Shown here piece by piece: positions 1-8,700 of a stretch of DNA of 16,335 nucleotides. How positions within the stretch are numbered: the stretch's first letter is position 1; every line of letters starts with the position of its first letter. Location: positions 1 to 16,335 of the forward strand of contig JWZX01003056.1 in assembly GCA_001275005.1 (NCBI GenBank). The letters run 5' to 3'. This DNA comes from Chrysochromulina tobinii (taxonomy: Eukaryota > Haptophyta > Prymnesiales > Chrysochromulinaceae). The notes under the pieces were generated by a model. The model saw only the letters and a list, made by a program, of their open reading frames with translations. It had not been told where the DNA came from and made no database searches. The position numbers were made by a program, and so were the translations under genes.

Positions 1-1032
1 GCTCAGCCTGCTCCTCCTCCTGCTCTCGCCTGCGCTGGATTGCAAGGCGCTGGCGCTCCGCCTCCGCTTGTGCGTGCTGCTCAAACGCGCTCAGTGCCTC
101 GAGCGCCCCAGCGGCTTCCGGCATGGCACGCAGGTGCTCGAGCATCTCTTTGCAGACGCTTTCTTGGGTGTTATAGCAGGACGGCAGAAACTGCGGCTGG
201 GTCTTGAGCACTTCGAGCGCCATGATAGCAAAGGAGGCGCTCTCCGCCCGATCGACTTCTTCACCGGAGCCGAATGCTTGCGTGCTTTTGTACCGTGCGG
301 GGGGATACATTTCCCAGCCGAGGCCGTGCAGGAAGTCGAACGCCGCGGACGCGAAAGTCTGTGGGTAAATGCCGCCAGCCGACGCTGGATACGGCGGCCC
401 TGCAGTACGCAGCCTGCGCGCCTCCTCACGCAGCTTGATCGAAGCCTCACGGGCGCGTTGTTGGTGCTCCGCTCGGCGCGGAGCCTCGAGTGCGTCAATG
501 ACTCGGTCCATGTAGGCGGCGCACAAGGAGTGCCCATTTTGCCGTGCGATTGCAGCGGGGGTGTAATGAACGTCCGCCTGAATGCACACTCTGTGCTCTG
601 GATTGGCACCACGTGCCAGAAGGAGCTGCACCATCGGTAGGTGGCCTTGGCTGCATGCGATGCTGAGCGCCGTGTCCATCTTCCACGACTTGTCGTAGCC
701 ACCGTACTTCTCTTCCGTCTCCACCCACGTGGCACATTCGTCCACGGCCACACCGGAGTCGAGCAACGCCACCACGGAATCCATCTTGCACTCGAGAGCA
801 GCCTTCACAATCGCAGGTTGGCGGTTTACAGGTAGTCGCGCCGCCTGCGATCTCGGTCCGCCTGTCGAGCGCTCGCCCGCCGCTCCCTCTCAGCGTGGAT
901 GACCGGCTGGTAGGAAGCATGACTCGCGAGCGGATGGAGTGCTCTGCACACACGCTGCAGCCGAACCAGCTCTGAGGCACCAGCGTGCTTCAGGATGTGC
1001 TTGGCCCACAGCTCCTCTGGAAGGTCTAGCAT
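1..1032 (-). CDS. F-box / ankyrin-repeat protein, partial, with an internal frame change
   Basis: The protein starts at the ATG at 1032. Residues 1 to about 40 (MLDLPEELWAKHILKHAGAS, then LVRLQRVCRALHPLA) match the F-box helix pattern. That frame stops at 826-828. A second frame, open from about 892 to the window edge, carries ankyrin-like repeats (KAALECKMDSVVALLDSG; ALSIACSQGHLPMVQLLLA followed by RGANPE), then a region ending in a basic/acidic coiled coil (QRRREQEEEQAE) that runs off the window. F-box proteins of this kind usually recruit substrates to an SCF ubiquitin ligase through the second domain. The two frames need a splice or an indel to join. A 59-nt intron at 845-903 would keep the frame, but its donor (gtcatc) is weak. 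A frameshift or assembly error is the alternative. The gene is divergent from the urease gene. I am fairly sure of the domains and less sure of the joined gene model. Confidence 0.65.
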
Positions 1033-1218
1033 GTTCTTCCCGATTGGTGGGTCTTTACCGGGTACCGAATTGATTTCCGCAGGAATTCCCGGGGCAGGGG
1101 ATGGTTGGGTAGCTACGGAGCCCTGGTGACCCTGGTTACCGCGTGCATTAGCTAATCTTTTGTGACCGGGTTTCTATTTTTAAGAAATGCAGCGAATGTT
1201 TCCTCTGAGACATTCCGC
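1033..1218. promoter_or_regulatory. Divergent promoter region between the F-box/ankyrin and urease genes
   Basis: These 186 bases separate two oppositely directed start codons, so they must hold both 5' leaders and probably both promoters. I see no clear TATA box. The stretch tctatttttaag at 1173-1184 is the most AT-rich part on the urease side. An ATTGG (CCAAT on the minus strand) lies at 1043-1047, only 11 nt from the F-box ATG, so it is more likely leader than promoter. A short upstream ORF (1187-1222) precedes the urease start. The regulatory role is inferred from position only. Confidence 0.4.
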
Positions 1219-1222
1219 ATGA
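1187..1222 (+). other. Upstream ORF overlapping the urease start codons
   Basis: An ATG at 1187 opens an 11-codon frame ([11 protein letters not shown]) whose TGA stop (1220-1222) overlaps the two tandem in-frame urease ATGs at 1219 and 1222 (atgatgagg). If the mRNA begins upstream of 1187, this uORF would be met first and would end exactly at the urease start. That geometry is known to allow re-initiation or translational damping. The frame and overlap are seen directly; function is speculative. Confidence 0.3.
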
Positions 1223-4200
1223 TGAGGAAAGTGGTCCGCGTCGCGGCGGCGAGCCGATGCTCATCGCTCGCTCGCCCCGAAGTTCTGCGCCTCTCGACCG
1301 CGGCCGGCGTCCGCCGCATGCACCTCTCGCCGCGTGAAATCGACCACATTCAGATCGTCCAGGTGGGCCAGCTGGCGCAGAAGCGGCTGGCGCGCGGGCT
1401 CAAGCTCAACCATCCTGAGGCGGTGGGGCTCATCGCGGCCCAGATGCTCGAGATGATCCGCGACGGCGAGTCCGTCGCCGCGCTCATGACCAAGGGCCAG
1501 CGGCTGCTCGGCCGCCGGCAGTTGATGCCTGGCGTGGCTTCTCTCATCCACGAGGTTCAGGTGGAGGGCACGTTCCCTGACGGCACGAAGCTGCTCACGA
1601 TCCATTCGCCGATCGCGTCCGACGATGGCGACCTTAGCCTCGCGCTCCAAGGCTCCTTTTTGCCCGTGCCCGACCTTTCGGTCTTCGGCGACCTGGAGCC
1701 CGAGGTGGCGGCGCCCGGCACCGTCTCATTCGGTAAGGGCGGCATCGAGCTGAACCAGGGTCGCAAGCTGATCGAGGTGGCGGTTGTCAACTCGGGCGAC
1801 CGGCCCATCCAGGTAGGCTCGCACTACCACTTTCTCGAGACGAACGCCGCGCTCGTCTTCGACCGTGCGGCCGCCTACGGCATGCGCCTCAATGTGGCCG
1901 CTGGCTCGTCTGTCCGTTTCGAGCCGGGCGACGCGAAGACGGTGACACTGGTTGAGATCGCGGGCTTGAAGAAGGTGGTCTCGGGCAACCGGCTGATCGA
2001 CGGCATCGCCTCGCCCGAGCGTCTCAACGAGACCATGGCACGCGTCCTCTCGCGCGGCTTCGGCCACGCACCTGCCAAGGCGCCACCGCCCAAGGGCAAG
2101 CCTCTGATCCTCACGAGGGCGGAGTACGCAGCGATGTTCGGCCCGACCACCGGTGACCGCGTGACGCTGGGCGACACGGGCCTCGTGGTGCAGGTCGAGG
2201 CCGACCACACTGTCTACGGCGACGAGTGCAAGTTCGGCGGCGGCAAGACGCTGCGGGAGGGCATGGGCCAGTCTTCCGGCGCGGACGCGGGAGAGGCGCT
2301 TGACCTGGTGGTGACGAACGCGCTGATCCTCGACCCAGTGCTCGGGATCATCAAGGCGGACATTGGCATCAAGGGCAACCGCATCGTGGGCATCGGCAAG
2401 GCGGGCAATCCGGACGTGATGGCCGGCGTGACGCCCGGCATGACCGTCGGAGTCACTACCGAGGCTCTCGCCGGTGATCTGATTGCACATGATTGCACAT
2501 GATTGCACATGATTGCACATGATTGCACATGATTGCACATGATTGCACATGATTGCACATGATGACCGAGGCTCTCGCCGGTGAGCTAGCTCATCTGATG
2601 GCTTCGGATTACTTCTGGCTGCCTCTGGATGCGACTCATTGCAGCTGAATGCGACTCATTGCCTCGCTCATCAGGTGAGAAGCTCATCGTGACGGCGGGC
2701 GGCCTCGACACGCACGTGCACTTCATCTGCCCGCAGCTCGTGCCGGAGGCCCTCGCCTCCGGCGTCACGACCCTGTACGGCGGCGGCACCGGCCCCAACC
2801 ACGGCACCCTAGCTACCACGATCACTCCCGCTCCGTCGCAGGTACCGCTTCCCCGCCCCGCCCTTCCCCATCCCCTTCCCCCCATCCCCTCCCCCCAACT
2901 ACCCTTCCCCCATACCCTTCCCCCACTCACCCCTCCCCCACTACCCTTCCCCCATCACCCCTCCAATCTCTCACCCCCCTTTCCCCTCTCACCCCTCTGA
3001 CGCGCACCTCGCCCCTCTATCTCGGCCTCTATCTCGGCCTCTATCTCGGCCTCTATCTCGGCCTCTATCTCGGCCTCTATCTCGGCCTCTATCTCGGCCT
3101 CGCAGATCCAAATGATGCTGCAGGCAACTGACGAGATGCCCATGAATTTCGGATTCTCGTCCAAGGGCAACACGTCCGACCCCGCGGGCATGTACGCGTG
3201 CATAGAGGCGGGCGCGGCAGGCTTCAAGCTCCACGAAGATTGGGGCACCACGCCGTCGTCCATTGACGCATGCCTCACCTTCGCTGAGCAGCACGACGTC
3301 GCTGTCACCATCCACACCGACACTCTCAACGAGAGCGGTTACGTCGACGACTCGATCGCGGCCATCAAGGGGCGCACGATGCACACGTACCACTCCGAGG
3401 GTGCGGGCGGCGGCCACGCGCCCGACATCATCAAGGTGTGCTCGGAGCCGAATGTGCTGCCCTCCTCCACCAACCCGACCCGCCCCTTCACTGTGAACAC
3501 CGTCGACGAGCACCTCGACATGCTCATGGTGTGCCACCATCTGGACAAGAACATCCCTGAGGATGTGGCCTTCGCCGAGAGCCGTATCCGTGGCGAGACG
3601 ATCGCGGCGGAGGATATCCTGCACGATCTCGGCGCGATCTCGATCATGGCGACCGACTCGCAGGCCATGGGGCGCGTGGGCGAGCTCGTCACGCGCACGT
3701 GGCAGACGGCCAGCAAGATGAAGCAGCAACGCGGGCCGCTGCCGGAGGACAAGGACACGGGCAACGACAACTTCCGCATCAAGCGCTATCTCGCCAAGTA
3801 CACGATCAACCCGGCTATCGCTCACGGCATGTCGCACCTGATCGGCTCGGTCCAACCCGGCCGCCTCGCCGATCTGGTCCTGTGGAAGCCAAGCCTCTTT
3901 GGCGCCAAGCCCGAGATGATCCTCAAGGGCGGCACGGTCGCCTGGGCGCAGATGGGCGATCCAAACGCTTCGATCCCCACGCCGCAGCCTGTGATCATGC
4001 GCCCGATGTTCGGCGCGCACGGCAAGGCCGTGGGCCAGACGTCGATTGCCTTTGTCTCGTCGGCCGCACACGCGGCCGGCATCAAGAACAAGTACCGCCT
4101 CAATAAGGCAGTCGAGCCGGTCAAGCGCACGCGCGGCCTGGGGAAGAAAGATATGCTCCACAACGACGCGATGCCGAAGATCACTGTCGATCCGGAGACC

Positions 4201-4284
4201 TTCGAGGTGACAGCCGACGGCGTCAAGCTCACCTGCGAGCCTGCCAAGGTGCTGCCGCTCGCTCAAAAGTTCTTCCTCTTTTGA
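1219..4284 (+). CDS. Urease, fused gamma-beta-alpha, three exons
   Basis: Urease hydrolyses urea to ammonia and carbamate at a di-nickel centre. Exons are 1219-2473, 2675-2841 and 3106-4284 (2601 nt, 866 aa), joined by GT-AG introns that restore the family sequence. Order: gamma about 34-133 ([12 protein letters not shown]), beta about 166-255 ([13 protein letters not shown]), alpha about 300-866. Nickel ligands and catalytic residues are all present: H432 and H434 (THVHF), carbamylated-lysine position K515 and H517 (GFKLHEDWG), H544, H570 ([12 protein letters not shown]), C617/H618 of the flap (MVCHHLD), R634 and D658 (TDSQAMGR). The C-terminus ends in FFLF, as in typical alpha subunits. The canonical gamma start is M34 (1318). 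The 33 residues before it are Arg/Ser/Ala-rich without acidic residues except one Glu, like an organelle presequence. The enzyme would need UreD/F/G-type nickel chaperones, not seen in this window. Confidence 0.97.
2481..2560 (+). repeat. Minisatellite, 10 bp x 8, in urease intron 1
   Basis: The unit gattgcacat is repeated eight times without a mismatch, followed by a partial unit (gat). Perfect identity suggests recent expansion or ongoing homogenisation, and the array is likely to vary in copy number between strains. Confidence 0.97.
2565..2597 (+). repeat. Copy of the urease exon 1 / exon 2 junction inside intron 1
   Basis: The 20 bases at 2458-2477 that end exon 1 and begin the intron (accgaggctctcgccggtga) recur exactly at 2565-2584. 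The copy then continues gctagctcatc, which resembles the start of exon 2 (gtgagaagctcatc at 2675-2688). So the copy looks like the uninterrupted coding sequence, slightly decayed. It also creates a second potential donor at 2581 (ccg|gtgagc). Confidence 0.85.
2625..2664 (+). repeat. 20-bp tandem duplication near the intron 1 acceptor
   Basis: ctggatgcgactcattgcag (2625-2644) is followed directly by ctgaatgcgactcattgcct (2645-2664), with three differences. The first copy ends in ttgcag, a potential alternative acceptor 30 nt before the one used here. Confidence 0.85.
2842..3105 (+). other. Urease intron 2 (264 nt), C/T-rich
   Basis: The donor is TCGCAG|GTACCG and the acceptor CTCGCAG|ATCCAA, phase 0, joining TTITPAPSQ to [12 protein letters not shown] as expected for the urease alpha chain. 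From about 2850 to 3000 it is runs of C and T (cccttccccc and similar), followed by a 12-bp minisatellite that abuts the acceptor and supplies its polypyrimidine stretch. Confidence 0.93.
3015..3098 (+). repeat. Minisatellite, 12 bp x 7, in urease intron 2
   Basis: The unit ctctatctcggc is repeated seven times without a mismatch, ending seven bases before the splice acceptor. Because the unit is a multiple of three and has no stop in some frames, it makes long spurious reading frames on the other strand (alternating Glu/Ile/Ala or Arg/Asp/Gly). Confidence 0.97.
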
Positions 4285-4860
4285 GTCCGCGGAAGAAGAG
4301 GAGCCCTTCGGAGGCGCGGCAGGCGGTTTGTGGCCGGCTTGGTATGAGGCGCACATACACCACATACATGCTCGGCAGTATGCGCTTATTGGATGACCTC
4401 ACTGAGGTCGCTGATGTTATGCGATGCGGGATGGCGCGGGCCGGTGCCCGGCCGGACGAGTGGGTGGGGAAAAACTAAGGCCCGCACGGCAGTGGCTCGC
4501 ACAATCAAGAATCATGTTCACAAGAATGTTGTCCGATAATTACACCACACGTACACGACGCAACTACAAACGTTCACAATTACACGGAACGGCCTGTCAC
4601 GCCAACCGGTTACACTTACAGCGGCCATGCTCCCTCCTTGCACTCTTCATACGCCAGACGGCCCAGCCTCGCAAGCTCTCGCGCGTCGATCCCGGCGATG
4701 CCGAGCCCACCCGCGCCGCGGCACGTGGCTTCATCGGGCCTCGCTGTGCTACGAAGAGCTTGCGAGGGTGCTTCACTGCGTCTGCGAGTAGTGCGTGCCG
4801 CAGCCTCCATGGTCGCAGGCATACGGTCGGGGTTGCCCGCGGGCGAGCGCACGTGCTTCG
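4285..4860. other. Convergent intergenic region, 3' ends of urease and the SPGLFW protein
   Basis: No gene is clear in these 576 bases. Position 4395-4409 is a perfect hairpin (gacctc-act-gaggtc) about 110 nt after the urease stop and could sit in its 3' UTR. The stretch 4500-4620 is relatively AT-rich. On the minus strand, 4616 to about 4735 encodes a protein-like segment (GIDARELARLGRLAYEEC, then KEGAWPL) that ends at a consensus donor (GTAAGT, 4619 to 4614). This might be an extra exon of the neighbouring minus-strand gene. No canonical AATAAA is evident. Confidence 0.4.
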
Positions 4861-5463
4861 TCAGGCTACTTTGAGCGCTCGCCGCAGGCCTCGTGAACGC
4901 GGGCGAACGTGCGCAGTTGTGGGGCCCTCGGACAGCTTCTCCGACAACCAAAATTGGCCGGAAAGGATTTCTTCCCTGACCTGAGCCCATTTGGATGCTT
5001 TCTGCGTCGAGCCTTTCTTAGCCTTAAGAGGTCCGCTCTCATCAGGGGGCATCCAGAAGAGGCCAGGACTTTGACCGGAGAGTACTTCGTCCCTGACGCG
5101 AGCCCATTTCGATGCTTTCTGCGTCGAGACTTTGTCAAGCACGAGCGTGTGCTGGAGCACCGTCTCCTCGGCCGGAAGCGCTGGGACGAGGAAGTCTTCT
5201 CCGCCCTTAGCCGGCGTTGCCCAGAAGAGGCCCGGACTGTGGCCTGCAAGGATGGAGGACTTGAACATTTCCTCAGCCGATGTTCGCCGGGAACGTCCTT
5301 CCTCAGTAGACGCTTCTTTTGTTAGGCCCGTGGGCTCGTCCACCGTCCAGAAGAGGCCCGGGCTCTCTCCTGCAAGGATGTCCTCCTTCGACACACGACG
5401 CGTCGCAAGTGGCTGGAGGGACATCCTCCTGAGTGCACAGTTTAATTCGTCAAAAAATGACAT
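4861..5463 (-). CDS. Unrecognised protein with four SPGLFW repeats
   Basis: This is a 200-aa frame from the first in-frame ATG (5463) to TGA at 4861-4863; an upstream in-frame stop lies at 5485-5487, though an upstream exon is possible. I recognise no family. Four copies of a short motif begin near residues 28, 70, 126 and 165: DILAGESPGLFW, SILAGHSPGLFW, EVLSGQSPGLFW and a shortened EILSGQFW that lacks SPGL. Copies 3 and 4 share a longer unit (STQKASKWARVRDEVLSG / STQKASKWAQVREEILSG), also visible as a 28-bp DNA repeat with one mismatch at 4984-5011 and 5101-5128. Linkers are rich in charged residues, Ser and Thr, suggesting a disordered protein displaying repeated linear motifs. There is no signal peptide or membrane segment. 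The lectin gene ends 266 bases upstream on the same strand. The repeats at protein level support real coding. Confidence 0.65.
   Translation of the reverse strand: MSFFDELNCALRRMSLQPLATRRVSKEDILAGESPGLFWTVDEPTGLTKEASTEEGRSRRTSAEEMFKSSILAGHSPGLFWATPAKGGEDFLVPALPAEETVLQHTLVLDKVSTQKASKWARVRDEVLSGQSPGLFWMPPDESGPLKAKKGSTQKASKWAQVREEILSGQFWLSEKLSEGPTTAHVRPRSRGLRRALKVA
4984..5128 (-). repeat. 28-bp direct repeat encoding duplicated KASKWA segment
   Basis: agcccattt[g/c]gatgctttct plus gcgtcgag occurs at 4984-5011 and 5101-5128, offset 117 bp (39 codons), differing at one base. The copies lie in the same reading frame of the SPGLFW protein, consistent with internal tandem duplication of one repeat module. 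Confidence 0.85.
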
Positions 5464-5729
5464 TCTCTTCGAATCTGCCACGATTTAACGAAGCAAATTT
5501 GTTGCACACGCATGCAAAGGTCATCAAGCTCAATCCCGGACGACCACCGAAGCGAGGTTCTTCTGTATCGTGTACTTGTACGACTAAGTTTCCACTAGAC
5601 TACTGCAGTAAATAACAGCGGGCCTCTCGCACATGTACATTTTAGGACGCTCAACCAGAAGGCATGTAGGCATCTCTACCGAGACCTGCTCGAGCCCATC
5701 CACTCGGCAGGCCGCCCTTTCAGAGCGGC

Positions 5730-8700
5730 TCACCCACTATCAGAGCTGCTGAAGCGGTAATCCCCAGAAGCGCCCCAGAGGTCGTTCGTATCTAAGGGGC
5801 GCAACGGCGTCCTCCAGGCCGGCGGCTCGTCTCCCCAAGAGGTCTCCGCCGGTGCATCGGGGAAGGCCGAGCCAGGGTCCTGATAGCCATTGCTGCCCTC
5901 CTCAACAGCGTCCAAGTTGTCGAGATTCGTCCCCCGCAAGCGGCGCGGTCGTGCGGCGACGCCGCGTGCGAGCTCCGCGTACGGCGGCGCGGCGGACGCC
6001 TCGGTGGCAGACGGCTCGTAGCGCGCGGACGGGAAGCGTGGGTTGCATCCAAAGGCTTCACAGCTCGTCATCGGGCGCGCGCAGCCCGTCGGGCCCTCGC
6101 ACAACTGCCAACCGAGCGCATAGTGGTTTTGGAAGCGGCGGCCCGTCGAGGCGCTCAGCCCGACCCAGGCTCGGCCGTCGTGCAGCCCGAGAGTGTGCCT
6201 GAGGTCGATTGGCAGTGCGAGCAGCGGTGTGGCCATGGCATCGAGGTACACCTGCAGCACCCCCGTCCCCGCGCGCATCCACGAGCCAATCGACTCGGAG
6301 TACGGGTAGCCTGGATCGGCCACTGGACCCTCCTGAACCCAATACTTGAGGTGATGAGGCGAAGCGGACGGGCCCGAGCCGAGCTTGGTGATGTCCAGCC
6401 CGGGCGTATACACGATCCGAGCGAGATGCGCATGGCCGTCCGCGAGCCCCATAGGGTAGTCGATGGGGTCGAGGTGCGCGGAGCTCAGGTAGTGCTCGCG
6501 GTGAGCGCCCACTGTGCCAGTCGGCCCGCCCGTCTGCACGCTGACATGGTTATAGAAGGCATCGTCGCCCATCTCCGGGTTGTGCCACGTGTCGAACTCG
6601 ATCGCGAGTGTGCGCTCAAGCCCACCGTAGCCGAGGGAGGCGCCCCCCGCGCCGAGCGCGGTGGGGGGGCCGCCGCCTCGAAGCAGGAGCGACATACCGT
6701 CCGCGCCGCTGCGTACGCACTTCTCGTACATGAGGACTCCGGTGACGAGCGTGCGCACCGTCTTGCAGAGCAGCGCACCATTGTCGATCTGGAACGAGAA
6801 GAGGATCTCGAAGCCGTCAACGAGCCGCTGTGTCGCCCGATGCCATGCTGCGCCGCGGCGGAACTGCTCGGACGGCGTGAGCCGAAGCTTCTCGAAGCAG
6901 TAGTTGTCGGGCTGCAGAGTGTGCGAGAGGGTGTAGCGCGTCGTGTACATGTCGGTTGCGGTCAGACGCTCGATGGTGAAGGGTTTGGGCGGCTGTTGGA
7001 CCAGTTCGACTGTCCGGTTGACGTAGGGCACGAGCACCGCGCAGTGAAGCAGTGGGAATGGCTGTGTAAAGTTGAAGCAGGAGAGACCGTCCGTGTACGC
7101 GGCGAGCTGGAGCACGAGCAGCATCGTCAAGTGCCACGAACGCAGTGAATCGACGGGATTCGAGGCGTTCGAGATGATCCCGCCGAGCCAGATGGACATC
7201 CAGTCGCTCATGTTCTGCGTGCGGTATTGCGGCACGTTGTAGCACGCGTACGGCTGAGAGAAGTTGGCGGTCACCTCGGCCGCGCTCATGTTGGGCTGCG
7301 TGTCGAGCAGCAGCTGCAGTCCGAAGTCACGCAGGTAGCGCGACTGCTCGATACGCCGGCGCGAGCGTATGTGGAAGACGGACGCATTCGACTCATTGAG
7401 CGGCACGAAGAAACCGAAGGGCACGTAGCCGCGAAGCGCACCCGACGAGTGTAAGTCCTCTCGTGGCAGGAAGACGCCACCGTGCGGCGGCAGCACGCCC
7501 CAACAGTGGACGAGACGCGCGTGCGTGAGCCCGCAGCAATACTGCTCACCCAGCTGTACGAAGCGCTGCACTGGGTCATTAGCGCCGGGCGCGGGCGTAG
7601 TCGCATTGCGCGCCGCCGTGCCGCCGCAGCTGACCTGCGTGAATGAGATCCCTCTCTCGAGCAGGTCGATCCTATGGGGCTGGAGCTTGATGGGAGGATG
7701 AATCAACCTGAGCTCCCGCTGCCCAGGCTCACCGCCGCAGTAGGCCTGTCCGTCTCGGCCGACCACGCACGCAATCGAGTCGGCGAGGGTGATCGAGGCG
7801 ACTCCGCCCCAGGAGCCGGTCGGAGCGCCGATCAGCTCCTCAATCCAAGTTGCATCTGACAAATATTGGCCGCTGCCCGAGGTGCAGGCAAAGGTACCGT
7901 CTATCTTGCCGCCGCAGATGTGCGTCCCGCCACACGCCAGGCCGACCAAGGCAAACGAGGGGCCGAGCGAGGCCGGAATGAGGGGAAAGTTACCAAAGCA
8001 CCGAAGCCGGAACCCTAACCTGAGGATGCCACATGCGTGGTTGGCCCCGGCGGCGAAGGCATCGAAGTGCCCGATAGACGGATCGTTGTTACTCAATTGT
8101 GGCCAGTAGGCCGACGGCAGCGTGTGATCGATCCCCTCTGCACGGCTCTGCACAATGCCAGTGCAGTACGGGTAGAGGCCAATCAGCGGCGGGGTCGGCA
8201 TCTCGTTAGTCGCCGGTGGGACCACTTGCACATGTTGCGCCACGCACACGAAGCGCGCGCCGCAGTAGACGCGTTTTGGGCCACCGCGTTCGGGCTTCAA
8301 TTCGAGGCGCGACATGACATCGGCCACATCAAGGGCTTCCGAGTAGTTGGAGCCCCAGCACACGAGGCGAGTGCCCGTGACGTTGCCCAAGGCATCGTAC
8401 GTCCCCTCGATCGCACACGTGTGCGCCTGCCCCGTACAGACGTCGAGAGTTCGATTCGGCAGGTGGCGAGTGACTGCCGCCTGCATGCGAGCCTCGAGCT
8501 CCTCCGCGCTCTCGCCCGCGAGCTGGCCCGCCGCCTGTGCGACTTCGAGTGCCGCGAGCGCATCGCTCGTCAGCTCAGGCGCCGCCTGTTGACCAGGCCA
8601 ATAGAGGGAAGAGCGCCCGTCGCCATTGTGCCCGGTGCAGCGCAGGACTTGCTCCTCGTCGATGGCGCAGTAGTGGTGCGCGCCCGCCGCCAAGAACACA

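Larger units (their letters stand above)
2474..2674 (+). other. Urease intron 1 (201 nt)
   Basis: The donor is GCCG|GTGATC and the acceptor CATCAG|GTGAGA, with a phase-1 split of a Gly codon giving [13 protein letters not shown], the expected urease sequence just before the HVH nickel motif. The intron holds eight copies of a 10-bp repeat, a second copy of the end of exon 1 together with a degraded start of exon 2 (2565-2597), and a 20-bp tandem duplication at 2625-2664. Reading through the intron meets a stop at 2500-2502, giving a protein truncated before the active site. Confidence 0.93.

Noticed and set aside
91-753. 220-codon minus-strand frame in the ankyrin region
   Set aside because: It is Arg/Ser-rich and overlaps the ankyrin frame, which has clear repeat signatures.
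2989-4365. 458-codon minus-strand frame antisense to urease
   Set aside because: It mirrors urease exon 3, which is certain; its RGRD repeat comes from the intron 2 minisatellite. GC-rich third positions create such antisense frames without coding.
6123-7148. 341-codon plus-strand frame opposite the lectin gene
   Set aside because: It lies fully antisense to the recognisable L-type lectin and RCC1 region and has no domain-like pattern.
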